A stretch of 64,000 nt of DNA from Segatella baroniae B14 (lineage in GTDB: Bacteria; Bacteroidota; Bacteroidia; Bacteroidales; Bacteroidaceae). The translations under genes and the position numbers were made by a program. The notes under the pieces are model-generated. The model searched no databases and was not told the origin of the DNA. It saw only the letters and a program-made list of their open reading frames with translations. Numbering within the stretch: the first letter of the stretch is position 1; the number at the start of each line of letters is the position of its first letter. Below are positions 18,247-27,203 of the stretch, piece after piece. The stretch lies in contig NZ_CP091799.1 of the NCBI RefSeq assembly GCF_022024235.1, forward strand, positions 2,173,001 to 2,237,000. Direction: 5' to 3'.

Positions 18247-18279
18247 TTTGGTGGTGGAGAAAAAAAACACTACCTTTGC
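18247..18279 (+). promoter_or_regulatory. Promoter of tRNA-Gln
   Basis: TTTG (18247-18250) and TACCTTTGC (18271-18279) separated by 20 bp, 18 bp before the tRNA 5' end. Confidence 0.85.
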
Positions 18280-18297
18280 GCTGCAATTAACAAAGAT

Positions 18298-18368
18298 TGT
18301 CCTATGGTGTAATGGTAGCACTACAGTTTTTGGTTCTGTCAGTGGTGGTTCGAATCCGCCTGGGACAA
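18298..18368 (+). tRNA. tRNA-Gln (anticodon TTG)
   Basis: A cloverleaf with a 7-bp acceptor stem (TGTCCTA with TGGGACA), D-loop TGGTAGC, anticodon TTG in the loop of CAGTTTTTGGTTCTG, and T-arm GGTTCGAATCC. CCA is not encoded in full (ACCT follows). It has its own promoter and terminator. Confidence 0.97.
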
Positions 18369-18373
18369 CCTGG

Positions 18374-18412
18374 AAAAGTCGAATAGAATTTACTATTCGA
18401 CTTTTTTCTTTT
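18374..18412 (+). terminator. Terminator of tRNA-Gln
   Basis: 13-bp arms AAAAGTCGAATAG (18374-18386) and CTATTCGACTTTT (18393-18405), 6-nt loop, pyrimidine-rich T tail. Confidence 0.92.
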
Positions 18413-18451
18413 TTTCTTCCACTCTTTTTTTACATTCATCATTAATTTTAT

Positions 18452-18460
18452 TATCTTTGC
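18452..18460 (+). promoter_or_regulatory. -7 promoter element of kduI-kduD
   Basis: TATCTTTGC, 20 bp before the kduI start codon. The -33 region is T-rich but lacks an exact TTTG. Confidence 0.7.
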
Positions 18461-18479
18461 ATAAACAAATCAGATATTT

Positions 18480-19325
18480 ATGCAAACAAACTATGAGTTA
18501 AGATATGCTGCTAATCCTGCTGATGCTAAAGCCTATGATACAGAAAGATTGCGGCAGGAATTCCTGGTAGAAACCCTTTTTGTAGATGATGAAGTCAATA
18601 TGGTGTATTCTATGTACGACCGTATGATAGTGGGTGGTGTAAAGCCTGTAAACGAGATCTTAGTATTAGAGGCTATTAGTCCACTGAAGGCACCATATTT
18701 TACTTCCCGTCGAGAACTTGGAATCTTTAATGTAGGTGATGGTGATGGCATTGTGCGAGTAGGTGATGAAATATTTGAACTTGCCAGCAAAGAAGCTCTC
18801 TATATAGGGCGTGGCGATCGTGATGTAACGTTTGAAAGTAAAGATAAAACCCATCCGGCTCTGTTCTATTTTAATAGTACTACAGCTCATTGCGCCTATC
18901 CTTGTCGAAAGGTAACTAAGGCTGATGCTATAAGTGTACATGTAGGTAATTTGGAAACCAGTAACGAGCGTACCATTAATAAGATGATTGTGAACCAAGT
19001 ATTGCCTACCTGCCAGTTGCAAATGGGTATGACAGAACTGGAGCCAGGAAGTGTATGGAACACGATGCCAGCTCATGTGCATAGTCGAAGAATGGAAGCC
19101 TATTTCTATTTTGAACTACCTAATGATCAAGCTGTCTGTCACATAATGGGCGAACCACAAGAAACACGTCATATATGGATGAAAGGTAATCAAGCTGTGT
19201 TCTCACCTGAGTGGAGTATACACAGTGCTGCAGCAACTCATAATTATACTTTTATTTGGGGTATGGGCGGAGAAAATCTAGATTATAATGATCAGGATTT
19301 TTTTGAAATTATAGACTTAAAATAA
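18480..19325 (+). CDS. kduI: 5-keto-4-deoxyuronate isomerase
   Basis: A 281-residue cytosolic cupin that isomerises 5-keto-4-deoxyuronate, the product of pectate and glycosaminoglycan lyases, to 2,5-diketo-3-deoxygluconate. The metal-binding cluster is visible as MPAHVHSRRMEAYFYFEL (two His and a Glu) with a later His in EWSIHSAA. Length matches the family (about 278). kduD follows after 30 nt, so the two steps are coexpressed. No lyases or transporters for uronates are adjacent, so the polysaccharide source cannot be told from here. Confidence 0.95.
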   Translation: MQTNYELRYAANPADAKAYDTERLRQEFLVETLFVDDEVNMVYSMYDRMIVGGVKPVNEILVLEAISPLKAPYFTSRRELGIFNVGDGDGIVRVGDEIFELASKEALYIGRGDRDVTFESKDKTHPALFYFNSTTAHCAYPCRKVTKADAISVHVGNLETSNERTINKMIVNQVLPTCQLQMGMTELEPGSVWNTMPAHVHSRRMEAYFYFELPNDQAVCHIMGEPQETRHIWMKGNQAVFSPEWSIHSAAATHNYTFIWGMGGENLDYNDQDFFEIIDLK

Positions 19326-19355
19326 TCAATTATACAACTTTAAAACAAAATCAAA

Positions 19356-20162
19356 ATGGATACATTCTCAAAGAATTTCTCCCTTGAAGGTAAGGTTGCT
19401 CTCGTAACAGGTGCAGCTTATGGTATTGGATTCGCAATTGCAGAAGCTTATGCAAAGGCTGGTGCTAAAATCGCATTCAATTGTCGTAGTCAGAAGCATA
19501 TGGATCAGGCTCTTGCTGATTATAAGGCTAAAGGTATTGAGGCTAAGGGGTATATCTGTGATGTAACTAACGAGGCTGATGTACAGAAAATGGTTGCTGA
19601 CATCGAGAAGGAACTTGGTATTATAGATATTCTCGTCAACAATGCTGGTATCATCAAGAGAATTCCTATGGATGAAATGACTGTAGAAGAGTTCCGTCAG
19701 GTGATTGATATCGACTTGAATGCACCTTTTATCGTATCAAAGGCTGTTATTCCTGGTATGAAGAAGAAAGGTCATGGTAAAATTATCAATGTTTGTTCTA
19801 TGATGAGTGAACTTGGTCGTGAGACAGTGAGTGCATATGCTGCAGCTAAAGGTGGTCTGAAAATGTTAACCCGTAACATTTGCTCAGAATTTGGTGAATA
19901 TAATATCCAGTGTAATGGTATTGGCCCTGGTTATATTGCTACTCCTCAGACCGCTCCTCTTCGAGAACCACAGGCAGATGGAAGCCGTCACCCATTTGAT
20001 AACTTTATTATAAGTAAGACACCAGCAGCACGTTGGGGTACACCAGAAGACTTGATGGGACCTGCTGTTTTCTTGGCATCAGATGCTTCTGATTTCGTAA
20101 ACGGTCATGTACTCTATGTAGATGGAGGTATTTTGGCTTATATTGGCAAACAGCCTAAATAA
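19356..20162 (+). CDS. kduD: 2-dehydro-3-deoxy-D-gluconate 5-dehydrogenase (SDR)
   Basis: A 268-residue short-chain dehydrogenase. ALVTGAAYGIGFAIAEAYAKAGA is the Rossmann nucleotide site, NNAGI the structural motif and YAAAKGG the catalytic Tyr-Lys pair, with a Ser in CSMMSEL. Downstream of kduI it most likely reduces 2,5-diketo-3-deoxygluconate to KDG with NAD(P)H, feeding the Entner-Doudoroff kinase step. By sequence alone gluconate 5-dehydrogenase is an alternative; context favours KduD. A strong terminator follows. Confidence 0.9.
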   Translation: MDTFSKNFSLEGKVALVTGAAYGIGFAIAEAYAKAGAKIAFNCRSQKHMDQALADYKAKGIEAKGYICDVTNEADVQKMVADIEKELGIIDILVNNAGIIKRIPMDEMTVEEFRQVIDIDLNAPFIVSKAVIPGMKKKGHGKIINVCSMMSELGRETVSAYAAAKGGLKMLTRNICSEFGEYNIQCNGIGPGYIATPQTAPLREPQADGSRHPFDNFIISKTPAARWGTPEDLMGPAVFLASDASDFVNGHVLYVDGGILAYIGKQPK

Positions 20163-20184
20163 TTAACAATATACAAAAATGAAA

Positions 20185-20214
20185 AAGGCAACTCTATTTA
20201 GGGTTGCCTTTTTT
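20185..20214 (+). terminator. Terminator of kduI-kduD
   Basis: 10-bp stem AAGGCAACTC (20185-20194) with GGGTTGCCTT (20201-20210), one G-T pair, 6-nt loop, T run to 20214. An A run on the other side makes it potentially bidirectional and so also usable by the HU gene. Confidence 0.88.
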
Positions 20215-20233
20215 ATGTATAATTTTTGATAAA

Positions 20234-20509
20234 TTACTTATTTACTGCATCAGAAAGTTCAGCACCAGCCTTGAACTTAATAACGTTCTTAGCAGGAATC
20301 TGAATCTTTGCCTTAGTAGAAGGATTAATACCTTCACGAGCAGGACGTGAAGTTACACTGAATGTACCGAAACCGATGAGCTGAACCTTATCATTCTCTG
20401 CAAGAGCTTCCTTTATAGCTGCTACTGTAGACTCAAATGCTTTCTTAGAATCAGCTTTGGACAAACCTGCCTTTTCTGCAATTTTGTCAATCAATTCTGT
20501 CTTATTCAT
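20234..20509 (-). CDS. HU-family DNA-binding protein
   Basis: A 91-residue nucleoid protein that bends DNA as a dimer. It begins MNKTELIDKIAEKAGLSKAD and has the flanking-arm sequence IGFGTFSVTSRPAREGINPSTKAKIQIPA with the intercalating Pro, then VIKFKAGAELSDAVN, typical HU. The longer frame to 20581 runs through the promoter (-7 at 20552-20559), so the 20509 start is right. It is monocistronic with both promoter halves at ideal spacing, suggesting high expression. Confidence 0.97.
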   Translation of the reverse strand: MNKTELIDKIAEKAGLSKADSKKAFESTVAAIKEALAENDKVQLIGFGTFSVTSRPAREGINPSTKAKIQIPAKNVIKFKAGAELSDAVNK

Positions 20510-20551
20510 AATTTTCAATTTTAATTGGTTTAAATTTGTTGATTTTGTTGA

Positions 20552-20582
20552 CAAATATAGAATATTCCTTTGATAAATCAAA
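20552..20582 (-). promoter_or_regulatory. Promoter of the HU gene
   Basis: On the minus strand, TTTG (20579-20582) and TATATTTG (20552-20559) with 19 bp between; the start codon is 42 bp downstream. Confidence 0.85.
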
Positions 20583-20664
20583 CAAATTTGTTGGAAAATT
20601 GAAAAAAAAGACGAAAAAAAACTCTATTGGTCTTTGTTTTCTACTTATTCACGATTTATTTTCG

Positions 20665-20673
20665 TATTTTTGC
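20665..20673 (+). promoter_or_regulatory. -7 promoter element of the rhomboid gene
   Basis: TATTTTTGC, 33 bp before the start codon; no exact TTTG at -33. Confidence 0.6.
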
Positions 20674-20706
20674 GCTTATTAATAAGATAAAAGTATAAAA
20701 TAATAT

Positions 20707-21654
20707 ATGCGCATTCCAACAATTACAAAGAATCTGCTAATTATTAATGTCTTGGCATTCTTAGCAATGATGGGGCTTCAGAGATTTGGAATAAATTTAA
20801 ATGATATTTGTGGATTACATTTCTTCTTGGCGCCAGATTTTCAAGTATATCAATTGGTTACCTATATGTTTATGCATGCAGGGTGGCAGCATATTATCTT
20901 TAATATGTTTGCTTTATGGATGTTTGGCTGTGTCGTTGAGCGTGTATGGGGACCTAAAAAATTTCTGTTTTATTATATCTTCACTGGTGTTGGTGCAGGC
21001 ATCTTGCAAGAAATCGTACAATTTGCGCAGCTTTATTATATGGCTAGTGAACAATTACCTGCCTTTTCTTTTTCGGATATATTTGAAGTTGCACATAATA
21101 GCAGTGAGGTGCTGAATCAGTGGACTACTGTAGGTGCTTCTGGTGCTGTTTATGCTATCTTGCTTGCTTTTGGTATGATTTTCCCTGAAGAGAGAATCTT
21201 TATTTTCCCTTTGCCTATCCCTATTAAAGCCAAGTGGTTTGTTGTGGGATATGTTGTTATAGAATTATTCTCAGCTTTGTCTACTCCTGGTGATAGTGTT
21301 GCTCATTTTGCACATTTGGGAGGTATGTTGTTCGGCTTCTTATTGATACGTTACTGGTATCGTCATCCATCTGTCGATTCTTCACAAATGTATGGTCGTT
21401 CAAGTGGTGAACATCTTTTTAGCAATCTACGCAGTAGGTGGGAGCAACATCAGAATAGGAAAACAGAAAATTATCGTGACAGTCAGACTTCAACTCAAAC
21501 AAGTACGCATGAAAGTGATTGGGAGTATAATGCTCGTCAAGCGAAGGAACAAGATGAGGTCGATCGTATTCTTGATAAAATACGTAAGAGTGGATATGAT
21601 AGTCTGACAACAGAAGAAAAACAGAAACTTTTTAATCAGAGTAATCGTAAATAA
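20707..21654 (+). CDS. Rhomboid-family intramembrane serine protease
   Basis: A 315-residue inner-membrane protease with six or so TM helices over residues 8-222. The catalytic Ser is S145 in VGASGAVYAI and the His H203 in AHFAHLGGMLFG; YMFMHAGWQHIIFNMFALW is the conserved H-x-x-N region. Residues 225-315 form a polar cytosolic tail ending DEVDRILDKIRKSGYDSLTTEEKQKLF, a helical motif often seen C-terminal in Bacteroidota rhomboids. It cleaves TM substrates inside the bilayer; the substrate is unknown. The EEP gene follows 15 nt later. Confidence 0.93.
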   Translation: MRIPTITKNLLIINVLAFLAMMGLQRFGINLNDICGLHFFLAPDFQVYQLVTYMFMHAGWQHIIFNMFALWMFGCVVERVWGPKKFLFYYIFTGVGAGILQEIVQFAQLYYMASEQLPAFSFSDIFEVAHNSSEVLNQWTTVGASGAVYAILLAFGMIFPEERIFIFPLPIPIKAKWFVVGYVVIELFSALSTPGDSVAHFAHLGGMLFGFLLIRYWYRHPSVDSSQMYGRSSGEHLFSNLRSRWEQHQNRKTENYRDSQTSTQTSTHESDWEYNARQAKEQDEVDRILDKIRKSGYDSLTTEEKQKLFNQSNRK

Positions 21655-21669
21655 TACGTATTCCTCAAT

Positions 21670-22761
21670 ATGTTTGGGAAATTAAAAAAAGTAACAATTC
21701 AGATGGTGGCAGGTGCAAATATTGCCACCATTTTGTTGATGTTTTTGATTGGATTCTCTGATCGTGTCAATCCTGTAAGCTTTCCTGTACTATCCAATAT
21801 TGGACTTTCTTTTCCTGTTTTTATCTTAATTAATTTAACCTTTCTCTTTTTTTGGCTTTTATTCCAAAGGCGAAAGGTATGGATTCCTATAGTTGGTTTT
21901 TTGATTTGCTATGTTCCTGTAAGAGAATATGCTCCTTTGAATATCAAGCATGAAGTTCCCAAAGGGGCCATCCGTGTGATGTCGTATAATGTGTTTCTGT
22001 TTGCTGGTTGGAATAGTCCAGGCACTAGTAACGGTATTTTGCAGTATATTAAAAAACAGCATCCTGATATTTTGTGTCTGCAGGAAGCAGGATGTCAGGA
22101 AATTGGTCAGGCCAATATCGATTCTGTGCTTGATAAAATTTATCCTTATAAGCAATATTCACATCATAGTTCAAGCAATAGTGAGACGATAGCCTTGTAT
22201 AGTAAGTTTCCGATAGTCGATTCTGTACGTATTAATTATCCTTCAAAAGGAAACTTTTCAGTAGCTTATCGCGTAACAATTGATGAAGATTCGGTGTGGA
22301 TAATCAATAATCATTTGGAAACAACCGGCTTAAGTCAAGATGAGCGTAAGGGATTTAAGTTGATGATGAAAGGAGAAATGGATCATCATGTAGCGAAGTC
22401 AACATCAAAACTTATTATAACTAGGCTTGGAGAGTCTAGTGCTAAACGTGCTGTAGAAGCTGATGCTGTATCTGAATTTATAGAACATCATCAGCATGAG
22501 AGTATTATACTGTGTGGGGATTTCAATGATGGACCGATATCCTATACGCATCATACAATTGTGAAAAAGTTGATAGACTGCTACATAGAAAGTGGATTTG
22601 GTCCAGGTATAAGCTACCACAAAGGAGGATTTTTTGTGCGCATAGATAATATCATGTGCACTTCAGACTGGGAGCCATTTCAATGTAACGTAGATAACAA
22701 AATTAAACTTTCAGACCATTATCCGATATCATGTTGGTTGAAAAAGCGCCCAAAACCATAA
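21670..22761 (+). CDS. Membrane-anchored endonuclease/exonuclease/phosphatase-family protein
   Basis: 363 residues. Three N-terminal TM helices (about 12-30, 42-62, 70-88) are followed by an EEP domain: RVMSYNVFLF, ILCLQEAG with the metal-binding Glu, NNHLETTGLS, ILCGDFNDGPISY and the terminal SDHYPISCWL with the catalytic Asp-His. The domain faces the periplasm if the topology is N-in with three spans. EEP enzymes hydrolyse phosphoester bonds in nucleic acids, lipids or inositides; the substrate here is unknown. It is coupled with the rhomboid gene. The fold is certain, the role is not. Confidence 0.88.
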   Translation: MFGKLKKVTIQMVAGANIATILLMFLIGFSDRVNPVSFPVLSNIGLSFPVFILINLTFLFFWLLFQRRKVWIPIVGFLICYVPVREYAPLNIKHEVPKGAIRVMSYNVFLFAGWNSPGTSNGILQYIKKQHPDILCLQEAGCQEIGQANIDSVLDKIYPYKQYSHHSSSNSETIALYSKFPIVDSVRINYPSKGNFSVAYRVTIDEDSVWIINNHLETTGLSQDERKGFKLMMKGEMDHHVAKSTSKLIITRLGESSAKRAVEADAVSEFIEHHQHESIILCGDFNDGPISYTHHTIVKKLIDCYIESGFGPGISYHKGGFFVRIDNIMCTSDWEPFQCNVDNKIKLSDHYPISCWLKKRPKP

Positions 22762-22810
22762 AAAATAAATAATAAGACGCTATAAATTTTTCATTATGAG
22801 AAAAAAATGG

Positions 22811-22819
22811 TATTTTTGC
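22811..22819 (+). promoter_or_regulatory. -7 promoter element of secDF
   Basis: TATTTTTGC, about 58 bp before the secDF start codon. Confidence 0.65.
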
Positions 22820-22877
22820 ACGTCTACATTGAGTAATGTCGCGAAAAACAAATAAACAATAAAATCATAACAAGAAA

Positions 22878-25800
22878 ATGCAAAACAAAGGAATTGTAAT
22901 TGTTACTGCCGTCCTTTTGACACTTGCCAGTATCTTTTATCTTTCATTCTCTGTTGCAACAAGCTATTTCGACAGTGAAGCTGCTAAGATTAAAGATCCT
23001 ATCGCACAGCAGGACTACAAGGATTCTGTTAAGTATCTTGGAGTATATTCATACAAGAATTGCTTGGAGACACAGATTGGTCTTGGTCTTGACTTGAAGG
23101 GTGGTATGAACGTCATTCTTGAGATTTCTGTACCAGATGTTATTGAAACACTGGCTGATCACAAGACAGACGCTGCGTTCACAAAAGCTATGAAAGACGC
23201 TAAAGCTGAGCATATGAACAGCCAGGGCGATTTCATTAAGTTATTTATTGATGCTTATCATCGTGTTGCTCCTGGTCATAAGTTGGCAGAGGTTTTTGCT
23301 ACGCAGCAGATGCAGGGTAAGGTTTCTCCTCAGAGTTCTGATGTTGAGGTAGAAAATGCTATTCGTTCGGAAGTTCAAGCTGCAATTGATAACTCTTTCA
23401 ATGTTGTTCGTACTCGTATTGATAAGTTCGGTGTAGTTCAGCCTAATATTCAAAAGCTTGAGGGCCAGCAAGGTCGTATTATGGTAGAAATGCCTGGTAT
23501 CCGTGAGCCTGAACGTATGCGTAAACTTCTTCAAGGTAGTGCTAACTTGGAGTTTTGGGAGACTTATAATGCTGAAGAAATTATTCCTTATTTGAATCAG
23601 GTTGACCAGCGCTTTGCTAATGGTGGTGAAACTGCTACTGATACTACAGCCAAGGACTCAGCTAAGAGTACTGCTCCAGTTACAAAAAAAGCCGAACCTA
23701 AGTTCAAACTAGCTGGTGCTGCTAAGAAAGACGTCGCTCCTAAGAGTGAAACAGCTCAGATTGAGGCAGCAAAGAAGCAACATCCTTTGTTGGCTGTTCT
23801 TCAGACAACAGGTCAGAATAGTTTAGCTCTTGTAGGTTATGCTAACGTTCGTGATACAGCTGCTATTAATAAGATTATTAATTCTCAGATTGCTAAACAG
23901 ATTCTTCCTTCAGATGTTCGTTTGCTGTGGAGTGCTAAACCAGCAAACTTGCAGAATGTAAAGAATATCTATGAGTTGTATGCTTTGAAGGTAACTACTT
24001 CTACCGGTCGAGCACCGTTAGAGGGCGATGTTATCACAGATGCTAAAGATGAGTTCGACCAGTTCTCTAATCCTGTTGTTAGCATGCAGATGAATACAGA
24101 GGGCGCTCGCAAATGGGCTCAGTTGACTAAGGCTAACCAAGGTAAGGCTGTGGCTATTGTGCTTGATGGTGTTGTTTACTCAGCTCCTCGAGTAAATCAG
24201 GAAATTGATGGAGGTAACTCTCAGATTAGTGGTAACTTCACTATTGAGGAGACCAAGGACTTGTCTAATACATTGAAGTCTGGTCGTATGCCAGCTCCTG
24301 CTCATATTGTTCAGGAAGATGTTGTTGGTCCTACATTGGGTGCTCAGTCTATTCAGCAGGGACTTATTTCATTCGCTGTTGCTTTCGTACTTTTGATGGT
24401 CTACATGGTTCTTATGTATGACTTCATCCCAGGTATGGTTGCTAATGGTGCTTTGATTGCTAATCTTTTCTTCACACTTGGTGTTCTTGCTTCTTTCCAA
24501 AGTGCCTTGACTATGCCTGGTATCGCTGGTATGGTGTTAACTTTGGGTACAGCAGTAGATGCTAATGTGTTAATCTATGAGCGTATCAAGGAAGAGATGC
24601 GTATGGGTAAGGGCCTTCGTGAGGCTCTTGAAGCAGGTTACAAGAATGCTTTCTCTGCAATCTTCGACTCCAACTTGACATCTTTGATTACAGGTATTAT
24701 CCTGTTGACTACAGGTACTGGTCCAATTCGTGGCTTTGCTACTACTTGGATTATTGGTATTGTAGTATCTTTCTTCACTGCAGTATTCTTGACTCGTTTG
24801 GTTTATGAAAATCGTGTGAAGAGTGGAAAATGGCTTAATCTGAAGTTCTATACAGGTTTCAGTAAGAGCATGATGCAGGGCTCTAGTTACAACTTCATGG
24901 GTATGTACAAGAAGAGTTTCACTGTATGGGGTGTCGCAATCTTTATTTGTGTTATTAGTTTTGCAGTTCGTGGTTTGAGCCAGAGTATTGATTTTACAGG
25001 TGGTCGTAACTACGTTGTAGCTCTTGATAAGACAGTAGAAGTTGAGGACGTTCGTGAGGTTTTAGGTGATGCTTTTGTTAATACTGTAGGACCAGATGCG
25101 GGTAAGACAGCTACTACTAGTGTTATTGCTTTGGGTACAGATGGCAAGACTATTCGTGTATCTACTAATTATAACATTGACAGTACTGATCCATTAGAAG
25201 ATGATAAGGCTGAAACAATCCTCTTCAATGCATTGAAAAAGGGTAATTTTGTAAGCCAAGCAAATGTTGAATCATTCAAGAACCCTGATATTCGTGAGGG
25301 TGGTTCTATCATTAGCAGTGCTAAAGTTGGTCCATCTGTTGCTAAAGATATTACTTATGGTGCTATTGTTAGTGTTGTATTGGCTATCATATTCATCTTC
25401 TTGTATATTTTGTTACGTTTCCGTAACATTGGTTTCTCTGCAGGTGCAACAGCAGGTTTGATTCTTGATACAACTATCGTAATCGGTTTCTTCTCTTTGT
25501 GCTATGGTTGGATAGGTTTCTCACTTGAAATAGATCAAACGTTTATTGGTGCTATTCTGACAGTTATCGGTTATGATATCAATGACTCTGTGGTTGTATT
25601 CGACCGTATCCGTGAGAATTTGAATAATAACAAAAATCGTATGTCTCGTGTAGACATCCAAGCATTGTTTAACAACTCTATTAATGAGACACTTTCACGT
25701 ACCATTAATACTTCTATATCTACTTTGATAGTATTGGTATCTATCTTTATTCTTGGTGGTGACAGTATTCGTAGCTTCGCTTTTGCTATGATTATTGGTG

Positions 25801-25922
25801 TTATTATTGGTACTTTGTCTTCTATCTTCATAGCTTCTCCTGTTGCTTACTTGGTATTGGGTAAGAAAATTGAAGCAGAACAAGATAAGGCATCTGTGAC
25901 AGTTGAAGAAGTAAAAGCTTAA
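22878..25922 (+). CDS. secDF: Protein translocase SecDF (fused SecD and SecF)
   Basis: A 1014-residue inner-membrane RND-type protein that uses the proton gradient to pull secreted proteins through SecYEG. The SecD half (about 1-650) shows LGLDLKGGMNVILE, the P1 periplasmic domain, and TLGTAVDANVLIYERIKEE; the SecF half (about 680-1014) shows QSIDFTGGRNYVV and VIGYDINDSVVVFDRIRE. Fusion of both halves is normal in Bacteroidota. An Ala/Lys/Thr-rich linker at about 252-300 is an insertion in P1. Tight terminator downstream; monocistronic. Confidence 0.96.
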   Translation: MQNKGIVIVTAVLLTLASIFYLSFSVATSYFDSEAAKIKDPIAQQDYKDSVKYLGVYSYKNCLETQIGLGLDLKGGMNVILEISVPDVIETLADHKTDAAFTKAMKDAKAEHMNSQGDFIKLFIDAYHRVAPGHKLAEVFATQQMQGKVSPQSSDVEVENAIRSEVQAAIDNSFNVVRTRIDKFGVVQPNIQKLEGQQGRIMVEMPGIREPERMRKLLQGSANLEFWETYNAEEIIPYLNQVDQRFANGGETATDTTAKDSAKSTAPVTKKAEPKFKLAGAAKKDVAPKSETAQIEAAKKQHPLLAVLQTTGQNSLALVGYANVRDTAAINKIINSQIAKQILPSDVRLLWSAKPANLQNVKNIYELYALKVTTSTGRAPLEGDVITDAKDEFDQFSNPVVSMQMNTEGARKWAQLTKANQGKAVAIVLDGVVYSAPRVNQEIDGGNSQISGNFTIEETKDLSNTLKSGRMPAPAHIVQEDVVGPTLGAQSIQQGLISFAVAFVLLMVYMVLMYDFIPGMVANGALIANLFFTLGVLASFQSALTMPGIAGMVLTLGTAVDANVLIYERIKEEMRMGKGLREALEAGYKNAFSAIFDSNLTSLITGIILLTTGTGPIRGFATTWIIGIVVSFFTAVFLTRLVYENRVKSGKWLNLKFYTGFSKSMMQGSSYNFMGMYKKSFTVWGVAIFICVISFAVRGLSQSIDFTGGRNYVVALDKTVEVEDVREVLGDAFVNTVGPDAGKTATTSVIALGTDGKTIRVSTNYNIDSTDPLEDDKAETILFNALKKGNFVSQANVESFKNPDIREGGSIISSAKVGPSVAKDITYGAIVSVVLAIIFIFLYILLRFRNIGFSAGATAGLILDTTIVIGFFSLCYGWIGFSLEIDQTFIGAILTVIGYDINDSVVVFDRIRENLNNNKNRMSRVDIQALFNNSINETLSRTINTSISTLIVLVSIFILGGDSIRSFAFAMIIGVIIGTLSSIFIASPVAYLVLGKKIEAEQDKASVTVEEVKA

Positions 25923-25929
25923 TCGTTAT

Positions 25930-25957
25930 CCTCCCTCTTCTTTGGAGGGAGGTTTTT
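25930..25957 (+). terminator. Terminator of secDF
   Basis: CCTCCCTC (25930-25937) with GAGGGAGG (25945-25952), 7-nt loop, five T. Confidence 0.9.
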
Positions 25958-25960
25958 AAT

Positions 25961-26005
25961 ATCAAAAGAGGTCGTGTCTGCTATGAAGACACGACCTCTT
26001 TTGAT
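25961..26005 (-). terminator. Palindromic terminator-like element GAGGTCGTGTC, copy 2
   Basis: An 18-bp perfect inverted repeat (25961-25978 with 25988-26005), 9-nt loop, containing the same GAGGTCGTGTC/GACACGACCTC arms as 11002-11033. The arms end in AAAAG/CTTTT, so it can terminate in both directions; on the minus strand it closes tRNA-Arg. Confidence 0.8.
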
Positions 26006-26011
26006 TAAAAG

Positions 26012-26083
26012 TGATTCCACCGAGAATCGAACTCGGATCAAAGGTTTAGGAAACCTCCGTTCTATCCATTAAACTATGGAACC
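26012..26083 (-). tRNA. tRNA-Arg (anticodon CCT)
   Basis: Minus-strand cloverleaf: acceptor GGTTCCA with TGGAATC (one G-T pair), D-loop AATGGATAGAAC, anticodon CCT in GGTTTCCTAAACC, T-arm GAGTTCGATTCTC. CCA is not encoded. Confidence 0.96.
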
Positions 26084-26174
26084 CTAATTTTATAAATGCA
26101 AAGATACAATAAATCAATCGCTTTTACAAATAAAATTCTCTTTTTTCATAATCCCATACTGATATTCTTAGATA

Positions 26175-27131
26175 TTACCTATGCTTTTCTTCGTATCTAA
26201 ATCTTGCAACTAGTGGTAAATGGTCACTGTATCCATTTTGATATCTAGGACCTAAATAGCATCTTTTGGGATGCACAGATCCATACGTTGTATCTTCTTC
26301 GAGTAGAAATGGTAAGTCTCCTATATAGCATGTATCTGCTAATGGAGCCATGTTATTGCTGCATATAATATGATCAAGACTTCCCCAGAGACCGTGATAG
26401 CGATATGTTCCTTTCGCTCTATGGGCTCCATGAGCATTTTCTGATATTTCTATCATACCATGACTGTTAATGCTGTCTAGCGAAAGAGAATGAGAGTAAT
26501 CGTTAAAATCTCCAGCGACTATGATTTTGGCTTGAGTTGATAAGGCTTTGATGGAATCTATTGCGTTGGTAAGGTAATGGGCAACTAGTAGGCGGTGGTG
26601 ACGTGATTTTTTTTCTCCACCTAATCGACTAGGGGCGTGTACCACAAAAATATGTAAGGTATCATCTGTTAGATTTTGACCACAGACATATAGAATGTCT
26701 CGTGTAGGTCGCATGTCTGGAAGTGGTTTTATACGAATGGAGTAATGTCGTATTGGTCTGAAGCTAATAGGTTGATACATAAGAGCAACATCGATACCTC
26801 TAGTGTCAGGTGATTGGGTGATAAAATACTCGTATCGTGCTTTTCGAAGTAATGAGCGTTTGGTCAAATCTCGGAGTACACTATCGTTTTCTACTTCGCA
26901 TAATGCTACCATATCGGGCAATTGCCAACCTTGTATGGAGTCTTCTCCTAGGGCAATAAGTTCTTGGCTAATGTGGTTAAGTTTGTGCCAGTATCGCGTC
27001 TTAGTCCAGTGATAACTTCCTTTTGGTGTAAATTCTATGTCGTTTTTTAAGGAATCATGCTGGGTGTCGAAGAGGTTTTCGCAATTGAGTTCTATAAATG
27101 TGAAGAAACTGATGACTAAAGTGAGAAACAT
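26175..27131 (-). CDS. Secreted endonuclease/exonuclease/phosphatase-family protein
   Basis: 318 residues with a short hydrophobic N-terminus (MFLTLVISFFTFIELNCENLFDT) in which the first strand of the EEP fold, IELNCENLFDT, follows directly, so export is possible but not certain. Metal and catalytic blocks are MVALCEVEND, HIFVVHAPSRLGG, IIVAGDFNDYSHS and YSDHLPLVARF. It is of the type often annotated endonuclease in Bacteroidota; the substrate is unknown. It is unrelated in the N-terminal half to the membrane EEP at 21670. It lies downstream of metG behind a hairpin. Confidence 0.85.
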   Translation of the reverse strand: MFLTLVISFFTFIELNCENLFDTQHDSLKNDIEFTPKGSYHWTKTRYWHKLNHISQELIALGEDSIQGWQLPDMVALCEVENDSVLRDLTKRSLLRKARYEYFITQSPDTRGIDVALMYQPISFRPIRHYSIRIKPLPDMRPTRDILYVCGQNLTDDTLHIFVVHAPSRLGGEKKSRHHRLLVAHYLTNAIDSIKALSTQAKIIVAGDFNDYSHSLSLDSINSHGMIEISENAHGAHRAKGTYRYHGLWGSLDHIICSNNMAPLADTCYIGDLPFLLEEDTTYGSVHPKRCYLGPRYQNGYSDHLPLVARFRYEEKHR

Positions 27132-27150
27132 GAATTATTAAATGTAAAAT

Positions 27151-27179
27151 AGGCCGAAATCCATGATGGAATTCGGCCT
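27151..27179 (-). terminator. Terminator of metG
   Basis: AGGCCGAA (27151-27158) with TTCGGCCT (27172-27179), extended by inner TCCAT/ATGGA pairs around an A-A mismatch; ATTTT follows on the minus strand. Confidence 0.82.
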
Positions 27180-27203
27180 GAACTATATTTATGAGTGATA
27201 TGT

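Noticed and set aside
18236..18445. 69-codon frame across the tRNA-Gln gene
   Set aside because: It runs through the promoter, tRNA and terminator; composition is explained by the tRNA.
26175..27131. Duplicate of the EEP protein at 21670
   Set aside because: They share only the fold motifs; N-terminal halves and topology differ, so no recent duplication.
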